36,953 nucleotides of DNA, taken from the NCBI GenBank assembly GCA_028292105.1, contig JAQGMY010000223.1, positions 1-36,953 of the forward strand. Reading direction: 5' to 3'. How positions within the stretch are numbered: position 1 is the first letter of the stretch; every line of letters starts with the position of its first letter. Of the stretch, positions 19,832 through 27,407 are shown one piece after another. Both the position numbers and the translations under genes were made by a program. A model generated the notes under the pieces. It ran no database searches, was not told where the DNA came from, and worked only from the letters and a program-made list of their open reading frames with translations. This stretch comes from Ramlibacter sp. Lineage in GTDB: Bacteria > Pseudomonadota > Gammaproteobacteria > Burkholderiales > Burkholderiaceae_C.

Positions 19832-20815
19832 TCAGCCCCCGAGCTTCAGGTTCGCGGCCTTGATCACCGGCGCCCAGCGCGCGATCTCCTTACCGAAGTA
19901 CTCGGTGAAGCCCGCCGCATCGAGCGAGTTGGGCTCGATGAATTCGCTTTTCATCACCTCACGCACTTCGGCGCTGCGCATGGCCTTCTGGATCTCGGCA
20001 TTCAGCTTGTTCAGCACGGCCGGCGGTGTGCCCGCCGGCGCCGAGATGCCGCACCAGTTGTTGGTGGTCAGATAGCCATAGCCGAGCTCGGCAAACGTGG
20101 GCACGCCCTCGTGTTCCGCCAGCCGGCGCGACGAGGTCACCGCGAGTAGGCGCAACTTGCCGGTTTTCACCTGCTCCGCCACCGTGCTGAAAGTGAGGAA
20201 GGCTGCCTTGATGTGCCCGCCCAGCAGGTCCGCCGTGGCCGGCCCGCCGCCCTTGTACGAGATGTGCGTGAGCTTCGTGTTCGTTCGGGTGCGGAACAGC
20301 TCGCCCATCAGGTGGTTGTGCGTGCCTGACCCGGGTGACCCGTAGCTCAGCCCGTCCGGCTCCGCGTTCGCATAGGCGATGAACTCCTTGACGTCCTTCG
20401 CCGGCAGGCTGGGATGTACCACCAGCGCCAGCGGCGGGCCGCCCAGCAGCGCCACATGGCTGAAGCTTTTCATGGGATCGAAGGGGGTGGCCCCAGCGCT
20501 CGGCGCGATCACCAGAGAAGCCATGCCCGATGCCAGCAGGGTATAGCCGTCTGCCGGCGCCTTGGCCACGCGGTCGGAACCGATGATGCCGCTGGCACCG
20601 GGCTGGTTCTCCACGATGAACGACTGCTTCATTGATACGGACAACTTGTTCGCCACCAACCGGGTCAGCATGTCGGTGACTCCGCCGGGAGCGTAAGGCA
20701 CGATGATCTTGACCGGCTTGGTGGGCCACTCCTGCGCATGGACGGTGGTACAGAAGGCAAGGACAGCGCCGGCGAGGAGCTGTCCCCACCGCCGGCTGCT
20801 GCGGAGGTACATCAT
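19832..20815 (-). CDS. TctC/Bug-family substrate-binding protein
   Basis: Periplasmic solute receptor, 327 aa. It starts MMYLRSS (ATG at 20815 or 20812), with a signal peptide to about residue 28 (VHAQ). The mature protein opens EWPTKPVKIIVPYAPGGVTD; ENQPGASGIIGSDRV, ISYKGGGPATADLLGGHI and the C-terminal FGKEIARWAPVIKAANLKLG are typical. The longer in-frame extension upstream crosses the HpnE-like gene and is rejected. It converges on ubiD and is divergent from the flavoprotein gene; it may bind the acid that the UbiD enzyme decarboxylates (speculative). Confidence 0.92.
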   Translation of the reverse strand: MMYLRSSRRWGQLLAGAVLAFCTTVHAQEWPTKPVKIIVPYAPGGVTDMLTRLVANKLSVSMKQSFIVENQPGASGIIGSDRVAKAPADGYTLLASGMASLVIAPSAGATPFDPMKSFSHVALLGGPPLALVVHPSLPAKDVKEFIAYANAEPDGLSYGSPGSGTHNHLMGELFRTRTNTKLTHISYKGGGPATADLLGGHIKAAFLTFSTVAEQVKTGKLRLLAVTSSRRLAEHEGVPTFAELGYGYLTTNNWCGISAPAGTPPAVLNKLNAEIQKAMRSAEVREVMKSEFIEPNSLDAAGFTEYFGKEIARWAPVIKAANLKLGG

Positions 20816-20867
20816 GTTTTGTCTCACTTCCAGTAGGGTGCGCGCCATGCGACTGTGGCGCCGGGCC

Positions 20868-20897
20868 ATCTTAGGAGTCGGCCTGTATTGGCGCCAA
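20868..20897 (-). promoter_or_regulatory. Candidate promoter of the Bug gene at 19832-20815
   Basis: On the minus strand TTGGCG (20897-20892) and TAAGAT (20873-20868) are 18 nt apart, giving a leader of about 46 nt. The -35 lies inside a perfect palindrome (20886-20899), the usual geometry for repression. Confidence 0.4.
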
Positions 20898-20899
20898 TA
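20886..20899. promoter_or_regulatory. Perfect 14-bp palindrome, possible operator
   Basis: TATTGGCGCCAATA is fully self-complementary and overlaps the candidate -35 of the Bug gene, within the 157-nt divergent gap between the Bug gene and the HpnE-like gene. The regulator is unknown. Confidence 0.5.
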
Positions 20900-20906
20900 G
20901 AATTGC

Positions 20907-20923
20907 GTGATGCGAGGCATCAC
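20907..20923. promoter_or_regulatory. Inverted repeat GTGATGC-gag-GCATCAC, possible operator
   Basis: Perfect 7-bp arms with a 3-nt spacer, 7 nt away from the TATTGGCGCCAATA palindrome in the same divergent gap. It could be a second regulator site; no cognate regulator gene is adjacent. Confidence 0.45.
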
Positions 20924-20972
20924 AAGGCGTGCGGCGGCCCCTGGAAAAGCGCCGCGCAGGTAAGCTCCCCCG

Positions 20973-22406
20973 GTGCCGGAACCGAAGCCCTTCGACGCAT
21001 TGGTGATCGGCGCCGGAGTGGCCGGCCTGTTTTGCGCCACCGCGCTGGCCGACGCCGGCCTGCGGGTCTGCGTGCTGGAGGGCGCGGCGATACCGGGCGG
21101 CCGGGCCCGCAGCTGGCAGGACCCGACGACGGCCACCGAGATCGACGTCGGCCCGCACGTGGTCAGCACCGAGCACCTGAACTTCCTGCGCATGCTGGAG
21201 CGGCTCGGCACCGCCCGCCATGTCGCCTGGCAGCCGGACACCTTGATCGACCTGTTCGATACCGGCGAGTTGCTCAAGATCGCCAACGTGCGCTGGACGC
21301 CGCCGCTGCACGGGCTGCCGAACATCCCGGTCGCGCTGCGGCGCCTGTCCGTCGCCGATGCGCTTTCGCACACGCGACTCGGCTGGCGGGCGGCGCGCGC
21401 GAACGAGCACACCCTGCGCGAACTCGATGCACAGGATGCGGCGAGCTACTTGCGTGTCATGGGCGTGACAGAACGCGGCATCGACTGGTTCTGGCGCTCG
21501 GCCATGCTCGCCCTGCTCAACGTGCCGCTGGAGCAGTGCTCTGCCGCATCGGCGATGCGCGTGTTCCGGCTGATGCTGGGGCGCAGCGGCTATCACTTCG
21601 GTTTTCCGGCGCTGGGGCTGTCGCAGTTGTACGTTCCCGCCTGCACGGAGGCGATCCGCGCCCGGGGCGGCGAGGTGCGCACTGCAACCGTGGTCCACAG
21701 CCTCCAGGTCGAGGGCGGCGCCTGCCGCGGCGTGCAGCTGCGCGATGGCACGCAGCTGCGGGCGCCGCTCAGTGTGCTCGCCGTTGCGCCCTGGCATGCG
21801 GCGCCGCTGCTGGCACGCACCGGGAATACCTCGCTCACTGCCTTGCAGCGAGCCGCCGCCGGCTTTCGCGGGGCGCCCTATATCAGCACGATGCTGTGGC
21901 TGGACCGACACGTCACCGATCACCGCTTCTGGGCCCGGGTGTGGAATCCAGCCGACCTGAACACGGACTTCTACGACCTCTCCAACATCCGGCCGGAGCG
22001 CGCCGGCACTGGCTCGCTCATCGCCTGCAATGCGATCGGCCCCAACGTTCGCTGGCAGTGGAGCGACGCCCAGGTGATCGCCCGCAGCCGCGCCGAGCTG
22101 GAGGAGTTCGCGCCCGCCGCCCGTGGTGCCAGCCTGCTGCATGCGCGCGTGCACCGCATTCGCGCCGCGATCCCGCAGGCCGCGCCCGGCACCGAGCTGC
22201 TGCGCCCCGGCACGCGCACGCCAGTGGATGGCCTGTTCGTCGCCGGCGACTGGACCGACACGGCCGTGCCGTGCTCGATGGAGAGCGCGGCGCGCTCGGC
22301 CGCCTTGGCCGCCGAGGCGATCTTCGGTGAGGCCCACGCGCTGCCGGCGCCGGAGACCTACGGGCTGGTCGGGCTGCTGCGCTCCCGCCGCAAGACGAAG
22401 AAGTAG
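20973..22406 (+). CDS. FAD-dependent amine-oxidase-type protein, hydroxysqualene dehydroxylase (HpnE)-like
   Basis: 477 aa flavoprotein of the amine oxidase/phytoene desaturase superfamily. The N-terminal FAD motif is VIGAGVAGLFCA (G13, G15, G18), followed by GGRARSW. The C-terminal motif GLFVAGDWTDTAVPCSMESA resembles HpnE and carotenoid desaturases. HpnE removes the hydroxyl of hydroxysqualene in squalene synthesis, normally beside hpnC and hpnD, which are not in this window. Another isoprenoid oxidoreductase role is thus possible. The start is a GTG; TAAGCT 6 nt before it could be a -10 of a leaderless mRNA. Its tail overlaps the convergent gene by 49 bp. Confidence 0.8.
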   Translation: MPEPKPFDALVIGAGVAGLFCATALADAGLRVCVLEGAAIPGGRARSWQDPTTATEIDVGPHVVSTEHLNFLRMLERLGTARHVAWQPDTLIDLFDTGELLKIANVRWTPPLHGLPNIPVALRRLSVADALSHTRLGWRAARANEHTLRELDAQDAASYLRVMGVTERGIDWFWRSAMLALLNVPLEQCSAASAMRVFRLMLGRSGYHFGFPALGLSQLYVPACTEAIRARGGEVRTATVVHSLQVEGGACRGVQLRDGTQLRAPLSVLAVAPWHAAPLLARTGNTSLTALQRAAAGFRGAPYISTMLWLDRHVTDHRFWARVWNPADLNTDFYDLSNIRPERAGTGSLIACNAIGPNVRWQWSDAQVIARSRAELEEFAPAARGASLLHARVHRIRAAIPQAAPGTELLRPGTRTPVDGLFVAGDWTDTAVPCSMESAARSAALAAEAIFGEAHALPAPETYGLVGLLRSRRKTKK

Positions 22407-22876
22407 GGGCGCTCCATGCCCTTGCAGTCCATCAGCCCCAGCACCGCATCGCCCGCGAGCTGCCGGAACACGTCCTGGATCGGCACCTCGTCGTACACCA
22501 TGGTCGCGGTGAGCTCGCCGCGGAACTGCACCAGGCGAAGCCGGGCTTTGGAACGACCGGTGGCCAGGAGCGGCAGCCCGGCGCGCGCGAGGGCGGCGAA
22601 CGGCTGCGACTTCAGCCAGGGCCAGCGCATCACCAGCGGCAGAAAAGGCGCCAGCCAAGCCGGCCGCAGCGACAACGCACCGGCCCAGGTCGCGAACACG
22701 AGCGGATGCACATCCTCGTCGCTGTCGAAACGCTTGCCCGCCCAGTGGTAGGCCTCCAGGGCGCCGTCGAGCGGGTGTCCGGTCGGCAAGCCCTCGCCGC
22801 GCCAGGCCCCGCGCATCGAGTCGATGGCAGCCGGGGCGAGCGAATCGAAGAGGGCGAGGGCTTGCTCGGTGTTCAC
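22358..22876 (-). CDS. GXWXG / DUF4334 domain protein
   Basis: Two-domain uncharacterised family. From a likely GTG start at 22876 it is 172 aa: a GXWXG motif (G23-A-W-R-G27), GHPLDGALEAYHWAGKRF and FATWAGALSL, then the DUF4334 part with VRFRGE-like strands, MVYDEVPIQDVFR and MDCKGMERPYFFVLRR. The start is uncertain: the frame is open further upstream but would run into the divergent cytochrome-fusion gene. The C-terminal 49 nt overlap the flavoprotein gene in antisense. The function is not established; the domains resemble lipocalin-like folds. Confidence 0.78.
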   Translation of the reverse strand: MNTEQALALFDSLAPAAIDSMRGAWRGEGLPTGHPLDGALEAYHWAGKRFDSDEDVHPLVFATWAGALSLRPAWLAPFLPLVMRWPWLKSQPFAALARAGLPLLATGRSKARLRLVQFRGELTATMVYDEVPIQDVFRQLAGDAVLGLMDCKGMERPYFFVLRRERSSPTSP

Positions 22877-22971
22877 GCCCTCGGACGATAACGCAAGCCC
22901 CTGGCTTACCCCGATGATCTTCAGCGCCGCTGCGGCTAGCCTGAGCCGATCACTCGACACCGGAGGCTGCG

Positions 22972-24204
22972 ATGAGGCGAATCGCTTCGATGAAGACGGC
23001 GTGCGCGACCGCGCCGCTGCTGCTGGCGGCAAGCGCCTGGGGGCAGCAGAACCTGCCGGCGGGCCCGGGCCGCGAGCTGGCTGCGTCCAAGTGCTACGCC
23101 TGCCATGTGCTGGAGGCGCGCGTCGGTGGCGGCTATACGCCGGAGGGCTGGACCACGGTGATCCACATGATGACCAACCATGGCGTGCGCCTCACGCCCG
23201 CAGAGATCGCCGAGCTGACGCCTTACCTGGCAAAGACCTTTCCCGAAAAGCCGAAGGCCCCCGCGGTGATCGTGCCCGGTCCGCTGCAGGTCTCCATGCA
23301 GGTGTTCAAGGCAGCCACCCCGGGCGTGCGGCCGCACGACCCCCTGGCCACGCGCGACGGCGCGCTCTGGTACACGGGGCAGATGGCGAACCTGCTCGGT
23401 CGCGTCGATCCGGGGACCGGTGAGGTCAGGGAGTTCACGCTGAAGACCGCGCACTCCGGGCCGCACGGGCTGGTGGAAGATCGCGAGGGCAACATCTGGT
23501 ACACCGGCAACACCGGTGCGCTGGTGGGCAAGCTCGACCCCCGTAGCGGCGCCGTCACCGAGTACAGGATGCCGGACCCCGCCGTCGGCGATCCGCATAC
23601 GTTGGTGTTCGACGCCCGTGGCATGTTGTGGTTCACGGCCCAGAACGCCAACCGGGTCGGCCGCATGAACACCACGACGGGAGAGATCAAGCTGGTCACG
23701 ATGCCGACCGCGGGTGCCCGCCCCTACGGCATGGCGGTGGATTCGAAAGGCACGGTCTTCGTGGTCGAGTTCGGCACGAACGGCGTCGCGGCGATCGATC
23801 CCGCCACCATGGCGGTGCGCGAGTACAAGCTGCCGAACGCCGGCTCGCGACCGCGCCGCATCACCATCACGCCCGACGACCTGGTCTGGTACACGGACTA
23901 CTCGCGCGGGATGCTGGGCCGGCTGGACCCGGCCACCGGTGCAGTGAAGGAATGGCCTTCACCCAGCGGGGCCAGGTCGGCGCCCTATGGCATCTCCGCG
24001 ATCGGCAACGTGATCTGGTACAGCGAGTCGGGAACCGCGCCCAACACCGTGGTGCGCTTCGATCCGGCCAACGAGAAGTTCCAGAGCTGGGCGATCCCCG
24101 GCGGGGGCAACATCGTGCGCAACACGTCGGTCACGGCCGATGGCAACTTCGTGCTCGCCAACAGTCTCGTCAACAGCGTGACCCTGGTGAAGATCCCGAG
24201 ATAG
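22972..24204 (+). CDS. Periplasmic heme c / virginiamycin-B-lyase-like beta-propeller fusion
   Basis: 410 aa. The signal peptide runs to about residue 24 (SAWGQ). A short cytochrome-c-like domain has one CxxCH heme site, CYACH (C41-H45), and a Trp-Thr-Thr-Val-Ile-His-Met-Met stretch resembling quinohemoprotein amine dehydrogenase heme domains. From about residue 110 a propeller of repeated blades follows, each with xGxLWYTG-like and GKLDPxxGxVxEY-like units, as in streptogramin lyase Vgb and SMP-30 relatives. No single-function assignment is possible; a periplasmic redox or lyase role is plausible. CGGAGG precedes the ATG. It ends 9 nt before a convergent gene. Confidence 0.85.
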   Translation: MRRIASMKTACATAPLLLAASAWGQQNLPAGPGRELAASKCYACHVLEARVGGGYTPEGWTTVIHMMTNHGVRLTPAEIAELTPYLAKTFPEKPKAPAVIVPGPLQVSMQVFKAATPGVRPHDPLATRDGALWYTGQMANLLGRVDPGTGEVREFTLKTAHSGPHGLVEDREGNIWYTGNTGALVGKLDPRSGAVTEYRMPDPAVGDPHTLVFDARGMLWFTAQNANRVGRMNTTTGEIKLVTMPTAGARPYGMAVDSKGTVFVVEFGTNGVAAIDPATMAVREYKLPNAGSRPRRITITPDDLVWYTDYSRGMLGRLDPATGAVKEWPSPSGARSAPYGISAIGNVIWYSESGTAPNTVVRFDPANEKFQSWAIPGGGNIVRNTSVTADGNFVLANSLVNSVTLVKIPR

Positions 24205-24213
24205 AGGCCGGCC

Positions 24214-24570
24214 TCAGGACGCGCTGCTCTCGCGCAGCGCCCGGAACCAGCCACCCGACAGCACGAAGCGCGGGAAGGTGACCCACTGCTCCAGCAGGAT
24301 GCGCGAAACGGCATTGGTGCGGCCGGTGAAGGGCTCGGGCGGCACTTGTTCGGCGCCGTGGCCGCGCCCCTGCACCGCGAGCGACACGATCATCGCCAGC
24401 GCCGACGCAAGCGCCAGCGGCCACGACGCTCTGGCGGCCGCCACCAGCAATCCGATGTTCCCTGCCAGGAACATCGGCACCACGACGATGTGCATCAGCA
24501 GGTTGGCGCGCGAGCGGTGGTACCTGGAATAGCCGCTCCACTGCCACTTCAGCAACTCGGCGATGCCCAT
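24214..24570 (-). CDS. Small membrane protein, possibly Mpo1/DUF962-like
   Basis: 118 aa with two hydrophobic segments (about residues 25-42 and 47-67). The N-terminal YSRYHRSRANLLMHIVVVPM has the His/Asn spacing seen in Mpo1/DUF962 dioxygenases, and a GRGHGAEQ motif carries a further His. This similarity is suggestive only. GGAG lies 4 nt before the ATG at 24570; an ATG at 24591 is the alternative start. The longer frame through the beta-lactamase-like gene is antisense noise. It has its own candidate promoter. Confidence 0.72.
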   Translation of the reverse strand: MGIAELLKWQWSGYSRYHRSRANLLMHIVVVPMFLAGNIGLLVAAARASWPLALASALAMIVSLAVQGRGHGAEQVPPEPFTGRTNAVSRILLEQWVTFPRFVLSGGWFRALRESSAS

Positions 24571-24591
24571 GTCGCTCCGATCGAAAAACAT

Positions 24592-24620
24592 AATGTAAAC
24601 GGCCGGTGGCGACGTGTCGA
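24592..24620 (-). promoter_or_regulatory. Candidate promoter of the small membrane protein gene
   Basis: TCGACA (24620-24615) and TACATT (24597-24592) on the minus strand, spacer 17 nt, in the 68-nt gap after the beta-lactamase-like stop. Predicted initiation near 24585 gives a leader of about 15 nt holding the GGAG site. Confidence 0.4.
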
Positions 24621-24638
24621 TGCGGCCGTGCTCGGTCG

Positions 24639-25652
24639 CTATTCGGTGACGCAGGCCTGCAGCCAGCCGACCGCCGGGTGTTCTCCCGGGAGCGCGGCGC
24701 GCACCAGCGGCTCGATGAGGCGCAGGCCGGTGTTGCTGTTGGTGAGGATCACCAGGCCCAGTTGTTCGGCGATGCTGCCCATCGCGAAGGCGCGCACGCC
24801 GTCGAGCTTGCCCCACTGGAAGAAGGTGCCGGCCGCGGGCTCCAGCCCCCAGCCCAGGCCCCAGGCGATGCGCGGGTCGGTGACCGGGGGCGTGCCGCGC
24901 AGGTGCACGACGGCGTCCTTGGGCACGCTGGCGTGGGCCATCAGCCATTGCCGCCGGGTGGTCTGGCGCAGACGGTCGCCGCGCAACACCGCGGCCATGA
25001 AGGCAGCGTAGTCGCCGGCCGTGGTCTGCAGCGAGTACGAGGCGCTGGCGGCCGGGGGAAAGTGCTTGTCGATCGGCTTGCCGCGTTGGTGCGGCACCGC
25101 CAGGTTGGCGCGGAAGCGGTCCTGCCATTCGAAGCTGGAGGAACGCATGCCCAACGGATCGAACACATGCCGCTTCAGCGTGGCCTCCAGCGGCTCGCCA
25201 GTGCGCGCTTCAAGGGCGGTCTGCAGCAAGGCGAAGCCCACGCTGGAATAGCTGAACCAGGCCCCGGGCGGGAAGTACAGCCGCAACGGATCGCGGCCGC
25301 GCTGGTTCTGCAGGCCGGCGGTGTGCGAGAGCAGCTGGCGCATGGTCATGCCGGCAGCAGCCGGATCTTGCGCCAGCGGCTGCGGGAGGAGCGCGCCGAG
25401 CGGCTGGTCCAGGTCGACCACGCCGCTGTCGGCCAGTTGCAGCACGGCGTACGAAACCACGGTTTTGCTCAGGGACGCGGCGTCGAAGACCGTGTCGGCA
25501 TCGACCGGCTCGCCCGTTTCCCGGTCGCGGCAGCCGGCCGCCGCCACCTCGATGGCGCCGGGCTGGACGAGCGCCACGCATGCGCCTTCCACCGCGCAGG
25601 CCGTGGTGAGGTGGGCAAGCCGGCTTTGGAGGGAGGAAGAATGGGCGGCCAT
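24639..25652 (-). CDS. Class C beta-lactamase-like serine hydrolase
   Basis: 337 aa of the beta-lactamase/EstB/D-aminopeptidase superfamily. The SxxK motif is S60-L-S-K63 (DAASLSKTVVSY). The second motif is Y135-S-S where true class C enzymes have Y-x-N. LLSHTAGLQNQ and a C-terminal FQWGKLDG take the place of the KTG box. No signal peptide is seen, so it is probably a cytoplasmic esterase or amidase-type enzyme and not an antibiotic resistance protein (inference). The start is the ATG at 25652. It is downstream of and co-oriented with the FmdB gene. Confidence 0.85.
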   Translation of the reverse strand: MAAHSSSLQSRLAHLTTACAVEGACVALVQPGAIEVAAAGCRDRETGEPVDADTVFDAASLSKTVVSYAVLQLADSGVVDLDQPLGALLPQPLAQDPAAAGMTMRQLLSHTAGLQNQRGRDPLRLYFPPGAWFSYSSVGFALLQTALEARTGEPLEATLKRHVFDPLGMRSSSFEWQDRFRANLAVPHQRGKPIDKHFPPAASASYSLQTTAGDYAAFMAAVLRGDRLRQTTRRQWLMAHASVPKDAVVHLRGTPPVTDPRIAWGLGWGLEPAAGTFFQWGKLDGVRAFAMGSIAEQLGLVILTNSNTGLRLIEPLVRAALPGEHPAVGWLQACVTE

Positions 25653-25693
25653 GTTCGCGGGTGGGCCCGGACTTTAGCCTGAGCCGTCCGCGG

Positions 25694-25927
25694 TCAGCAA
25701 CAACTGCAGCCGCCAGCGTGCCGCATGCGCGGATAGCCGCCCTCGGCCGCCGTGCGCGCGCTGGCCCGGCGCACGTCACCTTCCATGAAGCCGAGCCGCG
25801 GCGCCGACACCAGCCGCGTGGCCGGCCGATCGCAGACAGGGCACTGGGTCGGCTCGTCGCGCGCGGAGATGCGCTTCATGGCGGCGAAGCTGCCGCAGTC
25901 GGCGCAGTCGTAGTCGTAGGTGGGCAT
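25694..25927 (-). CDS. FmdB-family zinc ribbon protein
   Basis: 77 aa. It starts MPTYDYDCADCG; the zinc ribbon is formed by C8, C11, C29 and C32. The C-terminal tail ends GGCSCC. Family members are putative regulators, often found next to amidase or transport genes; the real role is unclear. It is followed after 41 nt by the serine hydrolase gene. The 200-plus nt upstream hold a hairpin repeat and a pseudogene scrap and no intact gene. Confidence 0.87.
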   Translation of the reverse strand: MPTYDYDCADCGSFAAMKRISARDEPTQCPVCDRPATRLVSAPRLGFMEGDVRRASARTAAEGGYPRMRHAGGCSCC

Positions 25928-26033
25928 GGCTTGACCCCGAAGATACGTCAGGGGGCGGCACTCGTGTGTCGGCGAGGGGAACAGGATTGTAGGAAAGGGT
26001 GAACTCGGCTGCCGCGGAGCGCCGCCATCCCAG

Positions 26034-26057
26034 CCTTCCCCCGGCGGGGGGAAGGCG
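26034..26057. repeat. REP-like G+C-rich hairpin
   Basis: GCCTTCCCCC (26034-26043) pairs with GGGGGAAGGC (26048-26057) around a GGCG tetraloop, a perfect 10-bp stem. The flanking CCATCCCAGCC and the G-rich arms resemble repetitive extragenic palindromes seen in many G+C-rich proteobacteria. It lies in the non-coding stretch between fmdB and the Bug pseudogene (25928-26141), which otherwise shows nothing recognisable. Confidence 0.5.
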
Positions 26058-26141
26058 TAACTGCCGAGGTCCTGACTCGACGCGCAACCTGGGCCGTGGG
26101 CCGGCCCGGATGGCGGCACCGGGGCCCCTATCTCTATCGAG

Positions 26142-26327
26142 TCATGTCACCCGCATGTTGGATGCCTTGACGATCGCGCCCCAGCGCGGGGCGTGGTCGG
26201 CATAGCAAGGCGCCCTCGCCTGCGAGCTGTTGTGCCACCGCGGCGGTGCCGAGCACGCGATTGAGTTCGGCGTTCACCTTCTGCACCCGCGCGGCCGGGA
26301 CGCCGGTCGGCGCGCACTCCCAACGAA
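26142..26327 (-). pseudogene. C-terminal remnant of a TctC/Bug-family gene
   Basis: Translated from about 26327 downwards, one frame reads WECAPTGVPAARVQKVNAEL and then NRVLGTAAVAQQLAGEG, the classic late part of a Bug protein. After GEG the homology jumps to another frame: YADHAPRWGAIVKASNMRVT followed by TGA (26144-26142), the usual Bug C-terminus. About 10-15 residues are missing at the jump and the whole N-terminal two thirds is absent. AGGAGA (26334-26329) sits just before the remnant, as if a deletion had joined a ribosome-binding site to the gene's tail. It lies directly downstream of an intact Bug gene. Confidence 0.75.
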
Positions 26328-26400
26328 ATCTCCTGTGATCTTTGGCCGGCTGGCTTGCTTCGCCCGACGCCAGGCGCAGATCTTCTGCCGGCCGCTCGGG

Positions 26401-27378
26401 TCAGTTGACGTCGACCTTGCCCGACTTCACGAAGTCTCTCCAGCGCCTCGAGTCCTCTTCCACCAGGCGTGACAGCTGCTCGCCGGATCCCGGCAACGGA
26501 TCGAACCCGTCCTTGATCAGGGCGGCCTTGATGTCTTCCCGGTTCGCGATCTGCTGGAACCATTGCGACAGCTTCTGTGCGATCGGCCTCGGCGTCTCTT
26601 TCGGAGCCCAGACACCGAAGAAGGTCGCGTACTGGTAGTTCGGAATCCCGGCTTCGGCCATGGTCGGGATGCCGGGTTCGATGGCAACGCGCCGCTCTGG
26701 CGTGACGGCCAGGATCTTCACCCGCCCGCCGCGCGCCTGGCTGACCGCCAGTGTCATGTCGGTGAAGGAGAAATCGATGTTGGGGTCGCTCGCCAGCCCG
26801 AGGATGGCCTCGGTGGTGGCCTTGTAGTTGACCCGGGCGGCGTCGACGCCCGCGGCCTGCTTGTACAGCTCGGACGCCACGGCCATCGCATTGTTGGAAG
26901 AGGCATAGAAGCCTGCACCCTTCTTCTGTTTCAACAGCGCGCTCAGGTCCGCCACCGATTTTGCCGGCGAGCTGGCGTTTACCACCAGGGCGAAGCCGAC
27001 CTGGGACAAGGTCGCGATCGGCACCAGGTCCTTCGCCGGATCGTAGGAGGCTTCACGCACCGTGAACGCGTTACCCACAATGGCAGAGCTCGCGTGGAGC
27101 AGCAGCGTGTAGCCATCCGGCTTGGCGGTGAGGGCCGCGCGCGTGCCCAGAAGTGCACCGGCGCCGACGCGGTTGAGGACGACGACAGGCTGCCCGGCAA
27201 GCTTCTCGAGCTCCTTGGCAAAGAGGCGTGCCAGTTTGTCGCTTCCGCCCCCCGGGGCGCTCGGACAGATGATCTGAATAGGCGCAAGCGGGTACTCCTG
27301 CGCCAGCGCGGGGGTGAATCCGCAAGCCGTGATGGCCGCGGCGAGAAAGAGTCGGCGAAACCGATTCGGGGCGTGCAT
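26401..27378 (-). CDS. TctC/Bug-family substrate-binding protein
   Basis: 325 aa from the ATG at 27378 (AAGGAA upstream). The signal peptide runs to about residue 26 (ALAQ) and the mature start is EYPLAPIQIICPSAPGGGSD. LNRVGAGALLGTRAAL and a C-terminal WFQQIANREDIKA/RWRDFVKSGKVD close the fold. Pro-Ser-Ala-Pro-Gly-Gly replaces the more usual PFAPGG. It is the last intact gene of the gentisate operon, 29 nt after the FAD monooxygenase gene. It probably binds an aromatic or other carboxylate; the ligand is unknown. Confidence 0.92.
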   Translation of the reverse strand: MHAPNRFRRLFLAAAITACGFTPALAQEYPLAPIQIICPSAPGGGSDKLARLFAKELEKLAGQPVVVLNRVGAGALLGTRAALTAKPDGYTLLLHASSAIVGNAFTVREASYDPAKDLVPIATLSQVGFALVVNASSPAKSVADLSALLKQKKGAGFYASSNNAMAVASELYKQAAGVDAARVNYKATTEAILGLASDPNIDFSFTDMTLAVSQARGGRVKILAVTPERRVAIEPGIPTMAEAGIPNYQYATFFGVWAPKETPRPIAQKLSQWFQQIANREDIKAALIKDGFDPLPGSGEQLSRLVEEDSRRWRDFVKSGKVDVN

Positions 27379-27407
27379 TGTGGGTTCCTTGGTCGAGCGA
27401 GCGGTCG

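Noticed and set aside
20816-21412. N-terminal extension of the Bug gene to 21412
   Set aside because: The extension has no receptor similarity and runs antisense through the flavoprotein; the signal peptide starts at 20815.
20871-22658. 595-codon minus-strand frame opposite the HpnE-like gene
   Set aside because: Composition is Arg/Ala/Gln/His-rich with no motif; the plus-strand flavoprotein has intact FAD motifs.
24639-25652. AmpC-type antibiotic resistance gene
   Set aside because: The YxN and KTG motifs are not conserved and no export signal is seen.
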